Positions 8,490 through 17,674 of a stretch of DNA of 64,000 bases are shown piece after piece. Position numbers and translations under genes: made by a program. The stretch's first letter is position 1. Every line of letters begins with the position of its first letter. The notes beneath the pieces are model-generated. The model made no database searches. It saw nothing but the letters and a program-made list of their open reading frames with translations, and was not told the DNA's origin. Origin of the DNA: Prochloron sp965198675 (GTDB taxonomy: Bacteria > Cyanobacteriota > Cyanobacteriia > Cyanobacteriales > Prochloraceae); contig OZ240666.1 in assembly GCA_965198675.1 (NCBI GenBank), positions 4,650,001 to 4,714,000 of the forward strand, in the 5' to 3' direction.

Positions 8490-9453
8490 GTTAGAAGTAA
8501 AAGCAGGTGAAAATGGGTTGCGTTTGGATCGGTGGCTATCTCAGCAACTGTCAGATTTATCCCCCTGTCAAGAGCACGCTTCCCGCACCCACCTGCAAAA
8601 GCTCATTGCTCAGGGCTTAGTAAAACTCAATAATCAAGTCTGTAGGAGCAAAAAAACTCCACTCAAGATGGGGGATCGGCTCCAAGTTACCATCCCCCCA
8701 ACCCAACCCCTAAACCTGCAACCAGAACCTATCCCCCTGGATATTCTCTATGAAGACGATTCTCTCATCATTATTAATAAACCCTCTGGCTTAGTAGTTC
8801 ATCCCGCTCCCGGTCACGAAACTGGCACCCTAGTGAATGCTCTATTATATCATTGCCGGGATTTAGGGGGTATTGGCGAGGTAGAACGCCCTGGTATCGT
8901 CCACCGACTAGATAAAGATACCACTGGAGCATTGGTAGTAGCCAAAACAGATTTCGCTCACCAACACCTACAAGCTCAAATTAAAGCCAAAACCGCAAGG
9001 CGAGAATATCTGGCTGTGGTTCACGGTGCTCCTTCTACTACTGAGGGTATCATTGATTTACCCATTGGGCGTCACCCTGTTCATCGGAAGAAAATGGCTG
9101 TAGTACCCCTTCAAAAGGGGGGAAGAAACGCTCTCACTCACTGGCAAGTCTTAGAAAGACTGGGCAACTACACTTTAATCCAATACCAACTTTCTACCGG
9201 TCGCACCCATCAAATTAGGGTTCATAGTGCTCATATGGGACATCCTATTGTGGGGGATACCCTTTACAGTTCCGGTGGTTCCCTTGGGGTTAACTTATCC
9301 GGACAAAGTCTCCATGCACGAAGACTTTCTTTACAGCATCCCCTATCTGGAGAACCTATAGAGGCGATCGCTCCTCTACCTACCGACTTTACTAAGCTCC
9401 TTACATTATTACGTCAAAGAGTAGTGGGCATTGCCCACCTTGCCAGTCCGTAA
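8479..9453 (+). CDS. RluA-family RNA pseudouridine synthase
   Basis: The 324-residue protein has an S4 RNA-binding domain (about 10-75, RLDRWLSQQL...GLVKLNNQ) and a RluA catalytic domain with the signature VHRLDKDTTGALVVAKT, whose Asp is the catalytic nucleophile, followed by RTHQIRVHSAHMGHPIVGD. It converts uridines to pseudouridine in rRNA or tRNA. RluD is the closest guess but the exact target is not certain. It overlaps the end of the nucleotidyltransferase gene by 11 bp. Confidence 0.88.
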   Translation: MDIELEVKAGENGLRLDRWLSQQLSDLSPCQEHASRTHLQKLIAQGLVKLNNQVCRSKKTPLKMGDRLQVTIPPTQPLNLQPEPIPLDILYEDDSLIIINKPSGLVVHPAPGHETGTLVNALLYHCRDLGGIGEVERPGIVHRLDKDTTGALVVAKTDFAHQHLQAQIKAKTARREYLAVVHGAPSTTEGIIDLPIGRHPVHRKKMAVVPLQKGGRNALTHWQVLERLGNYTLIQYQLSTGRTHQIRVHSAHMGHPIVGDTLYSSGGSLGVNLSGQSLHARRLSLQHPLSGEPIEAIAPLPTDFTKLLTLLRQRVVGIAHLASP

Positions 9454-9554
9454 CATTGCCTACTAAAAGCTTTCGTAATACTAGTGGTGGGATTGGCAAA
9501 GATAAATTTTACCAATTTTCACCTATACCCCCGTGTTGGTGGGCAATGCCCACC

Positions 9555-11471
9555 CTACAAAGAGGTATTGTTTTGTAATTCATCTTCTAATTCTTTGATT
9601 AACTTTTCCATTTCTTCAGCTTCATTTTCCATTCCTGCCACTTTCTTATCCATTGCTAAGGATCTGAATTGCTGTAGTGCTTCCTCTGCCCATTCCCGTG
9701 CTCCCTCTAAATTACCCCGCCCTTTCTCTAAACGAGCAAAAGAGCGCTTATAGCGAGCTTCCCGTCGTAGATTTTTATTCTTTGCAGCTACCGTAATTCC
9801 CTCAGTTAATAGGTTGTACGCTTCCTCTAAGTCTCCCTGGATAATAGCAAGATCCGCCAACCAATTTTTGATTGAGTTAATTACTCGATACCATTTAATT
9901 CTTTTAGCACTTGCCATGATTTGGTGAAAGATTTCTTTTGACTTCTTATAGTCCTCTTCCCGAAAACATATTTCCGCCCGATGGTAAGATACAGGAATAG
10001 AATAATGAATGTGTTCTCTTTCTTCTAGTTGAGCTTCTTCCACTAACTTTAATTCTAGTTCCAGCTGTTCCCGTGCTTTGTCATATTGTTCCTTACGAAT
10101 ATATAATTTGGCCCTAGTTTCAGCCAACTTAGACCTTATCTGTAATTTTACATGGTTTTCCCAACCCTCAGCTTCAACCAATATTTTTTCCGCTGCTGTG
10201 AGATTTTCCTCGGACTTGAAACGAATGAGGGTCCAGCTTTGGTAAATAGTGAACTCCACGAAAGTGGACCATTCTCCACGCTTTTCCGATTCCTGTATTA
10301 CCCACTCCAGCCCTTCAAGACGATCGTGCCAATAGCCATATAAACTGATGTAGTGGTATAAGAGTTGCCATAAATCTCTAACCTTTTCATAGCTTCCTTT
10401 TCTATGACACCACCTGAGTACCTCCCGCAAGTTGTCCTCTTCTTCCTCTAGTTTGTAGTAATTGGTCCAATTGTATAAATCTGGTCCACCATATTTCTTA
10501 GCAAACCCGATATACCAGTTCACCCAACGCTCCCGTGCTTCTTCCTGAAAATCAGGGTTACCAGCCAGCTCATCTAAGGCGTACTCCCGGGTGAGAGGGA
10601 GCATGGTATAGCGTTCTTTATTTTGACTGATAAGGGAAAGTTGCAGTAGTTGGGCTAAACCCTGACGCACTTTAGAGCCATTTTGCTGCAAATCAGCTAC
10701 TTCAGCTATAGCTTCTTTCACAGGAGGCTTTGGGAAAATTGCCAAAGACATGAGCAGTAGGTGTGAGGATGTTCCCCTGAGAAGTTTCACGGAACTTTCA
10801 AAGCAATATCTTCCTACATCTTCAGGAAGGGGTACTTTCTGATCCAATAAGGTGTCTAGTGGGTAGCGACTCGCCAACTGACCCACAGCATAGATTAAAG
10901 CAACGGGAACGCCGCCAAAACGCTCATAAATCTGCTGGCATTCCTTCTCAGTCACTCGGACTCCTTTTTCCTGAGCTTGTTGCTGAATCAACTGGATACT
11001 ATCCTCTTCCGGTAAAGAATCCAAATAAATTGAACTATATCCTGCTACTGTCTCCCGAGTGGTAATCACCCCTTTAGCACAACGGGGTAGTTCGTTCAGA
11101 AAACGGAGAACCTCCTCTTGATTCTCTATGGTCTCGAAATTATCCACAATCAGGAGAGTGTTTTGTTCCTCTAGCTTCTTTTTTACCCGTTCCTCTTGCT
11201 CCTCTGGCTTGGTTTGGATAATGGATTGGTCTTCAAAGGTGTTGGCAATTTCCCGGAAAATCTCCTCCAGGGTAATCCCTACCGGCTTTACGGGGACAAT
11301 TCCCTGGGGCAAAAGTTGATTTTTCTTAGCCTCCGTGAAGATAATAGCGTCAAAATAGGGGGTTTCGGAGGTTGAGACACCATGGTTAAACTCCCAACAG
11401 CGGTATGCAGCTTCCACCACCAATGCTGTTTTCCCCACTCCCCCAATACCACCAACGTTAATATAAGGAGC
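9555..11471 (-). pseudogene. NB-ARC ATPase with TPR-like helices, copy A, 5'-truncated
   Basis: The ~635 readable codons begin in frame at INVGGIGGVGKTAL (Walker A), then show Walker B NTLLIVDNFE, KGVITTRE (sensor), GGVPVALIYAVGQL (GLPL-like motif) and a winged-helix part, the STAND NB-ARC layout. The last ~300 residues are helical repeats (YDKAREQLELEL, DYKKSKEIFHQI, GNLEGAREWAEEALQQF) like TPRs. STAND ATPases act as ligand-triggered switches. The gene lacks its N-terminal domain because an IS607-type element begins about 11472, three codons before the Pro-Tyr-Ile-Asn that precedes Walker A. Copy B at 14.3-16.9 kb shows what is missing. Confidence 0.8.
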
Positions 11472-11547
11472 AGAACTAAATCTCAGATAAGCGTCATAAA
11501 GCGATAAATTAAGCTATAATGGTCGGGAAGCGTTTGAGGTTGTCAAA

Positions 11548-12168
11548 ATAGGAAAATATGTCAAGCCAAGAGAGGCAGCGGAAAAACTCGGGGTTCATGT
11601 CAGAACTCTTGTGCGATGGCACAATGAAGGAAGAATCAAAGTCATCAAAACCCCATCTGGACAACGAAGATATGACGTTGAATCCTACACTGTTGGAATT
11701 GAAAAAGAGTGAACCACAGTTATTTATGCCAGGGTTAGTTCCAGAAATCAACGGCCTGACCTTCAAAGACAAATTGCCGCCATCAGTAACTTGTACCCCA
11801 CCGCAGAAATCATCAGCGAAATCGGGGGAGGATTTAACTTCAAAAGAAAAAAACTTACAGCCTTATTGGGGAGAGTCATGCAAGGAGATGTCGCAAGAAT
11901 TATTATCGCACACAAAGACAGACTGGCAAGATTCGGGTTCGACTTCTATCAATGGTTCTGTGAGCAATTTGACTGTAAAATCTTGGTTCTCAACGAGAAA
12001 AACTTGTCTCCAGAAGCAGAAATGGTTGAAGACATCCTCGCCATCCTCCACTGCTTCAGTAGCAGACTCTATGGACTCAGAAAGTATAAAACTAAGGTCG
12101 AGGAAGATCAAGATTTATCCAAGCTCAGAGCTAAAAAAGGAGTGGAAGAAATGGGTAGCAGCTTGTAG
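11548..12168 (+). pseudogene. tnpA: IS607 tnpA serine recombinase, inactivated
   Basis: One frame reads a MerR-like helix-turn-helix (YVKPREAAEKLGVHVRTLVRW...PSGQRRYD), then a TGA stop at 11710-11712, then VIYARVSSRNQRPDLQRQI with the catalytic serine region, and ARIIIAHKDRLARFGFD. This is the IS607 TnpA layout. The expected start codon is ATA (11548-11550) instead of ATG, and the TGA separates the two domains. The gene is therefore doubly damaged. The second half can still be read from TTG at 11791. Confidence 0.8.
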
Positions 12169-13219
12169 ATATAGTTTTAATAAGGCCATTGCTTATCAAA
12201 AAGAAAATGGCGGGCTGGGGAAACAAAAATTACGCAATATTATCATGCAATCAGATTTACCGGAATGGGTAAAAGAAACTCCTTGCCATATAAGACAGAA
12301 TGCCATTTTTGATGCACATCAAGCTTACTCTAAAAGTCAAAATTGTAAATTTAGAAGTTGTCAGGCTCCCAGACAAACAATCAAATTTAACAATAGCAAC
12401 TACACAAAAGGAAAATGGTACTCAAGATTAACCAAAGGAAAAGATTTTCAAAGTAGCGAACCCATACCCACCAGCAGTGCTTATGCTACTCAAATAATAA
12501 AAACTAAGTGTGGGGATTGGTTTGCGGTTTTTTTAGAAGAAGTCAAACCAAGTGCTAATAATGTAGATGGAATAATCGCAATAGATCCAGGAGTGAGAAC
12601 ATTTCTGACAGGATTTGATGGCCAATCATTTATGGAAATTGGAGTCGGGGATATAAGAAAAATAACCAGGTTATGCCAGCATTTAGACCAACTAATGAGT
12701 CTCAGAGGCTTATCTAAATCGAAAAGGCAAAGACAAGAGATGAGAAAAGCGGCAGCAAGAAGTCGAAGAAGAATCAGAAACTTAATCGATGAATGTCATC
12801 GTCAGGCAGCTTCTTGGTTGAGCAAAAATTATCAAATAATCTTCTTGCCGACATTTGAGACAAGCCAGATGACAAAAAAGAAAAAACGGAAAATAAGAAG
12901 CAAAACTGCAAGACAAATGTTAAGTTGGTCACATTATAGGTTTAAACAGGTCGATCAAAATCGAGCTGAGTTAAGTGGCTGTCAGGTAATTGATGTGACA
13001 GAAGAATTTACCAGCAAAACTTGTACCAAATGTGGCCGTATTCACACAAAACTGGGTGGCAATAAAGTGTTTAAATGTCCAGAATGTGGACATGAAATCA
13101 ATCGGGATTTTAACGGTGCTGTATTGCTTTTGCGATCAGCTTTGAGGGATACCTCCGTCACTTTTTCAAGTGATGCTATTGTCGTGCAAGGCGATATTAT
13201 ATCGCTTTGTACCGCATAA
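12071..13219 (+). CDS. tnpB: TnpB RNA-guided nuclease (IS607-associated)
   Basis: The 382-residue protein has RuvC-I IAIDPGVRT (Asp172), RuvC-II LPTFETSQM (Glu263), a zinc finger with Cys318, Cys321, Cys336 and Cys339 (CTKCG...CPECG), and RuvC-III NRDFNGA (Asp346). All catalytic residues are present, so it may be active. TnpB cuts DNA guided by an RNA from the element's right end. The start at 12071 is chosen because a longer in-frame reading back to 11558 merely runs through tnpA in the wrong frame. It overlaps tnpA by 98 bp. Confidence 0.88.
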   Translation: MDSESIKLRSRKIKIYPSSELKKEWKKWVAACRYSFNKAIAYQKENGGLGKQKLRNIIMQSDLPEWVKETPCHIRQNAIFDAHQAYSKSQNCKFRSCQAPRQTIKFNNSNYTKGKWYSRLTKGKDFQSSEPIPTSSAYATQIIKTKCGDWFAVFLEEVKPSANNVDGIIAIDPGVRTFLTGFDGQSFMEIGVGDIRKITRLCQHLDQLMSLRGLSKSKRQRQEMRKAAARSRRRIRNLIDECHRQAASWLSKNYQIIFLPTFETSQMTKKKKRKIRSKTARQMLSWSHYRFKQVDQNRAELSGCQVIDVTEEFTSKTCTKCGRIHTKLGGNKVFKCPECGHEINRDFNGAVLLLRSALRDTSVTFSSDAIVVQGDIISLCTA

Positions 13220-13345
13220 ATGTATCAGCAATTTATTCATTGTGTGAAATTCTTAATTTTCTCCTTGTGTCTTGTGGGAGTTAGTTCTGCACTAATATTC
13301 ACCATCGGCTTGATTCTATTCGTGATAGAATGGCCGAAGAAATAA
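13220..13345 (+). CDS. Tiny hydrophobic ORF (copy A)
   Basis: The ORF starts directly after the tnpB stop and encodes 41 residues with one clear membrane span (LIFTIGLILFVI near the C-terminus). The IGLILF part is shared with the tiny ORF at 17082-17210 in the duplicate unit, which suggests it belongs to the duplicated region and not to the IS. It may be a real small membrane protein or chance; no ribosome-binding site is obvious. Confidence 0.25.
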   Translation: MYQQFIHCVKFLIFSLCLVGVSSALIFTIGLILFVIEWPKK

Positions 13346-13809
13346 CAAGGATATAACACTCTCCGTGTCAGCTAAAGAGGCGCGTCCCAAACAAGGCTGA
13401 CACTTCCCCTCCTCAAACAGTGACCAGGACGCCAAGGGCGGGACGCCAAGGGCGGTTGCTTGCGCAAAGCTTCGCAATACCAGTTACCAGTTACCAGTCC
13501 TGCTCATGCCAACCGGGGCAGTCAGGCAGTTACCAGTCCTGCTCAGGTAAACCGGGGCAGTCAGGCAGGCGTCTGGTGCGGGGTTGGACCCACCCCCCAC
13601 TGCTAAAGGGTAAATTCTCTATTAACAATAATTCACATTTTAATTGTAGCACACACTACTGTATATGATATGATATGATATGATATGATATGATATGATA
13701 GTGGATAGCAAAATTGGAAACAATCGATACAGAAATGGCTATACCAGAAGTTGAACCAAAGGCGATCGCTGACTTACCTAGTAATAAAAAAGAAGAGAAG
13801 GAGAAAACC
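13346..13809 (+). repeat. Repeat-rich leader of the small coiled-coil gene, copy A
   Basis: This stretch is the duplicate of 17211-17674. It holds a GTGTCAGC.../GCTGACAC inverted repeat (13366-13402), GGACGCCAAGGGCGG units, TTACCAG heptamers, two copies of a 32-bp GC-rich module (near 13499 and 13536), and seven TATGA pentamers (13664-13698) just before the gene. Copy B has only three pentamers. No gene is supported here. Confidence 0.7.
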
Positions 13810-14091
13810 ATGACGGAATCTCACTTTGAAACATTGAGAGAATTTACTACAGCCCTAGACAAGAAAGTTGAAGTAGGTTTTGAGAAAGTGAATACCGGTT
13901 TTGAGAAAGTGAATACCGGTTTTACAGAGGTTAAAGGAGAAATAAAACTCATTCAAAAAGAAATTGTTACAGAAAAAGAGAATTTTGAAAAAAGATTTGG
14001 ATATCTAGGAAAGTTAATTTATGCTGTGATGGCAATGATAGTACCTATATTATTACTGATAGTAACTATATTAATTAAACTTTTTAATTAG
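13810..14091 (+). CDS. Small coiled-coil protein with C-terminal membrane anchor, copy A
   Basis: The 93-residue protein starts MTESHFETLREFTTALDKKV, continues with repeated FEKVNTGF units forming a coiled coil (about 15-60), and ends with one membrane span (LIYAVMAMIVPILLLIVTIL). An AAGGAG site lies just upstream. The start is supported by copy B: the two sequences keep the same frame only from this ATG onward, because upstream they differ by a frame-changing indel. It is divergent from the NB-ARC gene in both copies, so a functional link is possible. The family is unknown to me. Confidence 0.6.
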   Translation: MTESHFETLREFTTALDKKVEVGFEKVNTGFEKVNTGFTEVKGEIKLIQKEIVTEKENFEKRFGYLGKLIYAVMAMIVPILLLIVTILIKLFN

Positions 14092-14291
14092 GTTGCTGTT
14101 TTTAAACAACTAAACGTTAACTATAATAACCCAGAAGTTGCACCTAAGCAGCACATCCTAATAAAATACAAGTCTACCCCTGATTTATTCGGTAAGAAAA
14201 AAGAATACAAAAAAGATACAGCAAGGGCTACCAGGAACGATAAGGTGGGCAATGCCCACCTACAGAATTATGAGAATGAAGGAGATAAATA

Positions 14292-15452
14292 CTACCTCTG
14301 TGAATTTATACTTGCTGCTGAAGTACGCTTTTGTAATTCCTCCATTAAATATTCCATTTCTTCAGCTTCATTTTCATAGCGTCCTTCTCTACGACACCAC
14401 CTTAGTACCTCCCGTAAGTTTTCCTCTTCTTCCTCTAGTTGGTAGTAATTACTCCAATTGTCCAAATCTGACCCACTATATTGCTGGGCCAACCTTAGAT
14501 ACCAGTTCACCCAACGCTTCCGTGCTCCTTCCTCGAAATCAGGGTTACCAGTAAGTTCATCTAAGACGTACTCCCGGGTGAGAGGGAGCATAGAATAGCG
14601 TTTATTGTTTTGACTGATAAGGGAAAATTGCAGTAGTTGAGCTAAACCTTTACCCACGGAGGAGTCATTTTGCTGTAAACCAGCTACTTCAGCTATAGCT
14701 TCTTTCACAGGAGGATTCGGGAAAATTGCCAAAGACATGAGGAGTCGGTGTGAGAGTGTTCCCCTGAGGGGTTCCACCGAACTTGCAAAGCAATATCTCC
14801 CTAAATCTTCAGGAAAGGGTACTTTCTCATCCAATAAGACGTCTAGTGGGTAGCGACTCGCCAACTGACCCACCCCATAGATTAAAGCACCGGGAACGCC
14901 GCCAAAACGCCTATAAATCTGCTGGCATTCCTTCTCAGTCAGTGGGACTCCTTTTTCCCCAGCTTGTTGCTGAATCAACTGGATACTATCCTCTTCAGAT
15001 AAAGAATCCAAATAAATTGAACTATATCCTGCCGCTGTTTCCCGAGTGGTAATCACCCCTTTAGCACGACGGGGTAGTTCGTTCAGAAAACGGAGAACCT
15101 CTTCTTGATTCTGAATCCTCTCGAAACTATCCACAATCAGGAGGGTATTTTGTTCCCCCAGCTTCTTTTTTACCAGTTCCTCTTGCTTCTCCGGCTTGGT
15201 TTGGATAATGGATTGGTCTTTCAAGGTGTTAGCAATGTCCCGGAAAATCTCCTTCAGGGTAATCCCTACCTGTTTTCCGGGGAGGATTCCCTGGGGCAAA
15301 AGTTGATTTTTCTTAGCCTCCGTGAAGATAATAGCATCAAAATCGGGAGTTTCCTCAGTTTTCTCACCATGGTTGAACTCCCAACAGCGGTATGCAGCTT
15401 CCACCACCAATGCTGTTTTACCCACTCCCCCCATGCCACCAATGTTAATATA
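14292..15452 (-). pseudogene. NB-ARC ATPase copy B, C-terminal part
   Basis: The frame opens at INIGGMGGVGKTAL (Walker A) and follows copy A closely through Walker B (NTLLIVDSFE), KGVITTRE and the winged-helix part. At WCRREGRYE it jumps straight to NEAEEMEYLMEEL, the extreme C-terminus of copy A. About 230 residues of helical repeats are missing in frame, with TTTTC shared at the two parental break sites. The N-terminal part continues at 16355-16901 beyond an IS5-type element. Removing the IS restores the frame (Pro-Tyr-Ile-Asn). Confidence 0.8.
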
Positions 15453-16354
15453 GAACCCATTTGAGATCTTTTTAAGTAGTGGCTAGCCTTTTAAGCATCA
15501 GTCGGACAAAACATAGACTAATCTTGGTATTAGCCTGCTCAAGAGTCCTTTCAAAGTTTTTGACCAAACTCTTGCATCTTTCCATCCACGAATTAGTTCT
15601 TTCAATCACCCACCGCGCTTTTACTGGCACAAAACCGGTTTTTCCTTCCTTTTTCTTTTGAGCTTTTGATGGTTTACGGGAGACCTTAAATCTAATCTTA
15701 GTCATAATCGCCGGATAAATTTTATGTAATTCCTGGGTCAGTTTTTCTGGGTGATATCCATGGTCAAGCAAAATGGTAATCTTGGGGATGTTGACTGGTT
15801 TAGACTTGAAATAATCTATGTTTTTCGATAACATTTCAATCAAACCCACATCGTCAGATACCGATGCTTTGGTGCAATGACTAAAAAAAGGAAAGCCCAA
15901 AGTATCTACTGCTAGATGTCTTTTAATACCATTGGTAGACTTGTAAAAACAAAACCCTTTCGACTTTACACTGGCGTTACAGGTATTTTTTACCGCTTGG
16001 GAGTCAATGATGATTAGGGTTGTCCATTGCCCTTTTTTTTTAACTTGCTGACGGACTCTACTATGCAAGATATCTCTGATTGCTTCGATTACTCCAAGCG
16101 ATCGCCACTGTTTGTAGTACCAAAATACTGTGGAATAGGGGGGCAAGTCTTTGGGTAAGTCACACCAATTACAACCATTCTTTAATTGGTACAAGATACC
16201 ATCTAAAATCTGCCTTTTACTCCATTTTGGTGGTCTTGTCTGTTTCTTTTTGGGCAACAGAGGTTCTATTATTTTCCACTCCCCGTCTGTCAAACTACTT
16301 GAGTACGGCATTTTTTCCCTATTTTACTCCACAACAGAGATCTCAAATGGGTTC
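15453..16354 (-). mobile_element. IS5-type insertion sequence (902 bp)
   Basis: Perfect 17-bp terminal inverted repeats, GAACCCATTTGAGATCT at 15453-15469 and its complement at 16338-16354, enclose one transposase gene. TATA is repeated on both sides (15449-15452 and 16355-16358), giving a 2-4 bp target duplication, since TA could belong to the repeat. It splits NB-ARC copy B just upstream of Walker A. Both ends and the transposase look intact, so the insertion is likely recent. Confidence 0.9.
15472..16311 (-). CDS. IS5-family DDE transposase
   Basis: The 279-residue protein begins MPYSSSLTDGEWKIIEPLLP, the usual N-terminus of IS5-group transposases, with RQILDGILYQLKNGCNWCDLP next. The DDE residues fall in IIIDSQAVKN (D1), ILLDHGYHP (D2) and RWVIERTNSWMERC (E, within the Y-(2)-R-(3)-E-(6)-K-like motif region). 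The single frame is uninterrupted. It moves the surrounding element by cut-and-paste. Confidence 0.9.
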   Translation of the reverse strand: MPYSSSLTDGEWKIIEPLLPKKKQTRPPKWSKRQILDGILYQLKNGCNWCDLPKDLPPYSTVFWYYKQWRSLGVIEAIRDILHSRVRQQVKKKGQWTTLIIIDSQAVKNTCNASVKSKGFCFYKSTNGIKRHLAVDTLGFPFFSHCTKASVSDDVGLIEMLSKNIDYFKSKPVNIPKITILLDHGYHPEKLTQELHKIYPAIMTKIRFKVSRKPSKAQKKKEGKTGFVPVKARWVIERTNSWMERCKSLVKNFERTLEQANTKISLCFVRLMLKRLATT

Positions 16355-16901
16355 TATAGGGAGCACGGTAGTCTAGGTCCATATATTTTAGTAGTTGTTT
16401 TAGTTCTTCTTCCCTACCGATAAAGTCATTGGTTTGACTGGGTAAGTTTTGCAGGGGAAGGGAACGGAGGTAGTTGCGGTTATATTCATATACTTGGTAG
16501 GTGGAGGATTCTTTCCCAGCTTTGCGTCGTTTCCACTCCTCATCGAAATATCTCAGATTGGTCTTTTTATCCTTTGACTGTAGCTTAAGGGTAAAGTCCC
16601 AGCTCTGAGAACGCCTGGAGTTCGGGCGGTTATCTGTCAAAATACCGACAAAATTCTCCAGACGCTTGATTGCTTCTCGAATGTGCTCTTTAGTTAACTT
16701 TCCAGGTTGTGAGTCTTTGGCAGTAAGTTCTTCCAGAATCCTCAGTTTCGTGTGAACTACCAGCTGCTTATACCCTTTCCAAGTATAGACTATGTCCAGT
16801 TGCTCGCCGCCGGAAATGTCATCGTTCACATAATCCAGCAACGCTGCTAATAACCGCCTCGTCCGCGCTTGAATTGTATACCCGTAGGAAATTCGCCCCA
16901 T
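16355..16901 (-). pseudogene. NB-ARC ATPase copy B, N-terminal part
   Basis: The piece starts MGRISYGYTIQARTRRLLAAL and runs ~182 residues to FIGREEELKQLLKYMDLDYRAPY, where the IS5-type element interrupts it. The FIGREEE box is the usual lead-in to STAND/NB-ARC domains. The first ~150 residues, ending in WDFTLKLQSKDKKTNLRYFD, form a domain I do not recognise by name; similar leaders occur in cyanobacterial NB-ARC proteins. An earlier in-frame start at 16955 is possible. This domain has no counterpart left in copy A. Confidence 0.75.
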
Positions 16902-17081
16902 AGCTTTACTCTTTATTTTAGGAAAAAAGTTTGGTGCTCCCAAAACTATCCCCAACCCTAAATCTGTTTATCTCTAAAGTACTCATTCTAAGTTTACCAC
17001 ACTTCCAGCGCTTTGACAAACCTGTTTGCTTTCGGTGACACCCAGAAATTTATCTTGGTGTTGTTCAATGAGATATGAGGT

Positions 17082-17210
17082 ATGATGAGTAAAGAGCAAG
17101 TTATCCATTCTGAGGTTAGCCCAGGACTTATCTTCCCCATCGGCTTGATTCTATTTATTAGAAAATTTCCTAAGAGAGGAAGACGATCAAACACTCTCCG
17201 TGTCAGCTAA
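17082..17210 (+). CDS. Tiny hydrophobic ORF (copy B)
   Basis: A 42-codon ORF with GAGG just before its ATG encodes a short N-terminus and one membrane-like span (GLIFPIGLILFI), then a basic tail. The span matches the tiny ORF at 13220-13345 in the duplicate unit although the N-termini differ. It may be a real small membrane protein or part of a repeat. Confidence 0.25.
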   Translation: MMSKEQVIHSEVSPGLIFPIGLILFIRKFPKRGRRSNTLRVS

Positions 17211-17674
17211 AGAGGCGCGTCCCAAACAAGGCTGACACTTCCCCTCCTCAAACAGTGACCAGGACGCCAAGGGCGGGACGCCAAGGGCGGTTGCTTGCGC
17301 AAAGCTTCGCAATACCAGTTACCAGTTACCAGTCCTGCTCATGCCAACCGGGGCAGTCAGGCAGTTACCAGTCCTGCTCAGGCAAACCGGGGCAGTCAGG
17401 CAGGCGTCTGGTGCGGGGTTGGACCCACCCCCCGAGCCAAGCTCCCAGGAGGGGGGTTGGGGGGTGGGTTGCTGCATAACTGCTAAAGGGTAAATTCTCT
17501 ATTAACAATAATTCACATTTTAATTGTAGCACACACTACTGTATATGCTATGATATGATAGTGGATAGTAAAATAGGAAACAATCGATACAGAAATGGCT
17601 ATACCAGAAGTTGCGCCAAAGGCGAATCTCCTCCTGACTTACCCGGTAATAAAAAAGAAGAGAAGGAGAAAACT
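17211..17674 (+). repeat. Repeat-rich leader of the small coiled-coil gene, copy B
   Basis: This is nearly identical to 13346-13809: the GTGTCAGC inverted repeat, GGACGCCAAGGGCGG units, heptamers and two 32-bp GC-rich modules (near 17334 and 17370). It has an extra CCCCCC-rich palindrome (17427-17470) and only three pentamers (TATGC, TATGA, TATGA at 17544-17558) where copy A has seven. No gene is supported. Confidence 0.7.

Larger units (their letters stand above)
11472..13308 (+). mobile_element. IS607-family element inserted in NB-ARC copy A
   Basis: The element carries a serine-recombinase-type tnpA (dead) overlapping an intact tnpB, the IS607 order. The left end is placed where the NB-ARC frame of copy A departs from copy B (about 11472). 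The right end is set only by where similarity to the duplicate unit resumes (about 13309), so it is approximate. A hairpin GGCGATATTATATCGCTT sits at the tnpB stop, where TnpB guide RNAs usually end. Target-site detail cannot be fixed because the upstream NB-ARC part is gone. Confidence 0.6.

Noticed and set aside
11558..12070. N-terminal extension of tnpB giving a 553-residue protein
   Set aside because: The extra codons are tnpA read in the wrong frame; tnpB family alignment begins near 12071.
13420..13668. 82-codon ORFs in the duplicated leaders (also 17255-17479)
   Set aside because: They consist of repeat modules and heptamers (VTSYQ/SCQPGQSG-like peptides), so they are repeat-derived frames.
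9555..16901. Calling the NB-ARC genes Avs-type anti-phage proteins
   Set aside because: The STAND core alone does not show a phage-sensing role, and the N-terminal domain is not a recognised Avs effector.
16994..17194. 66-codon minus-strand ORF upstream of NB-ARC copy B
   Set aside because: It overlaps the plus-strand tiny ORF region, has no motif and is not preserved in the duplicate unit.
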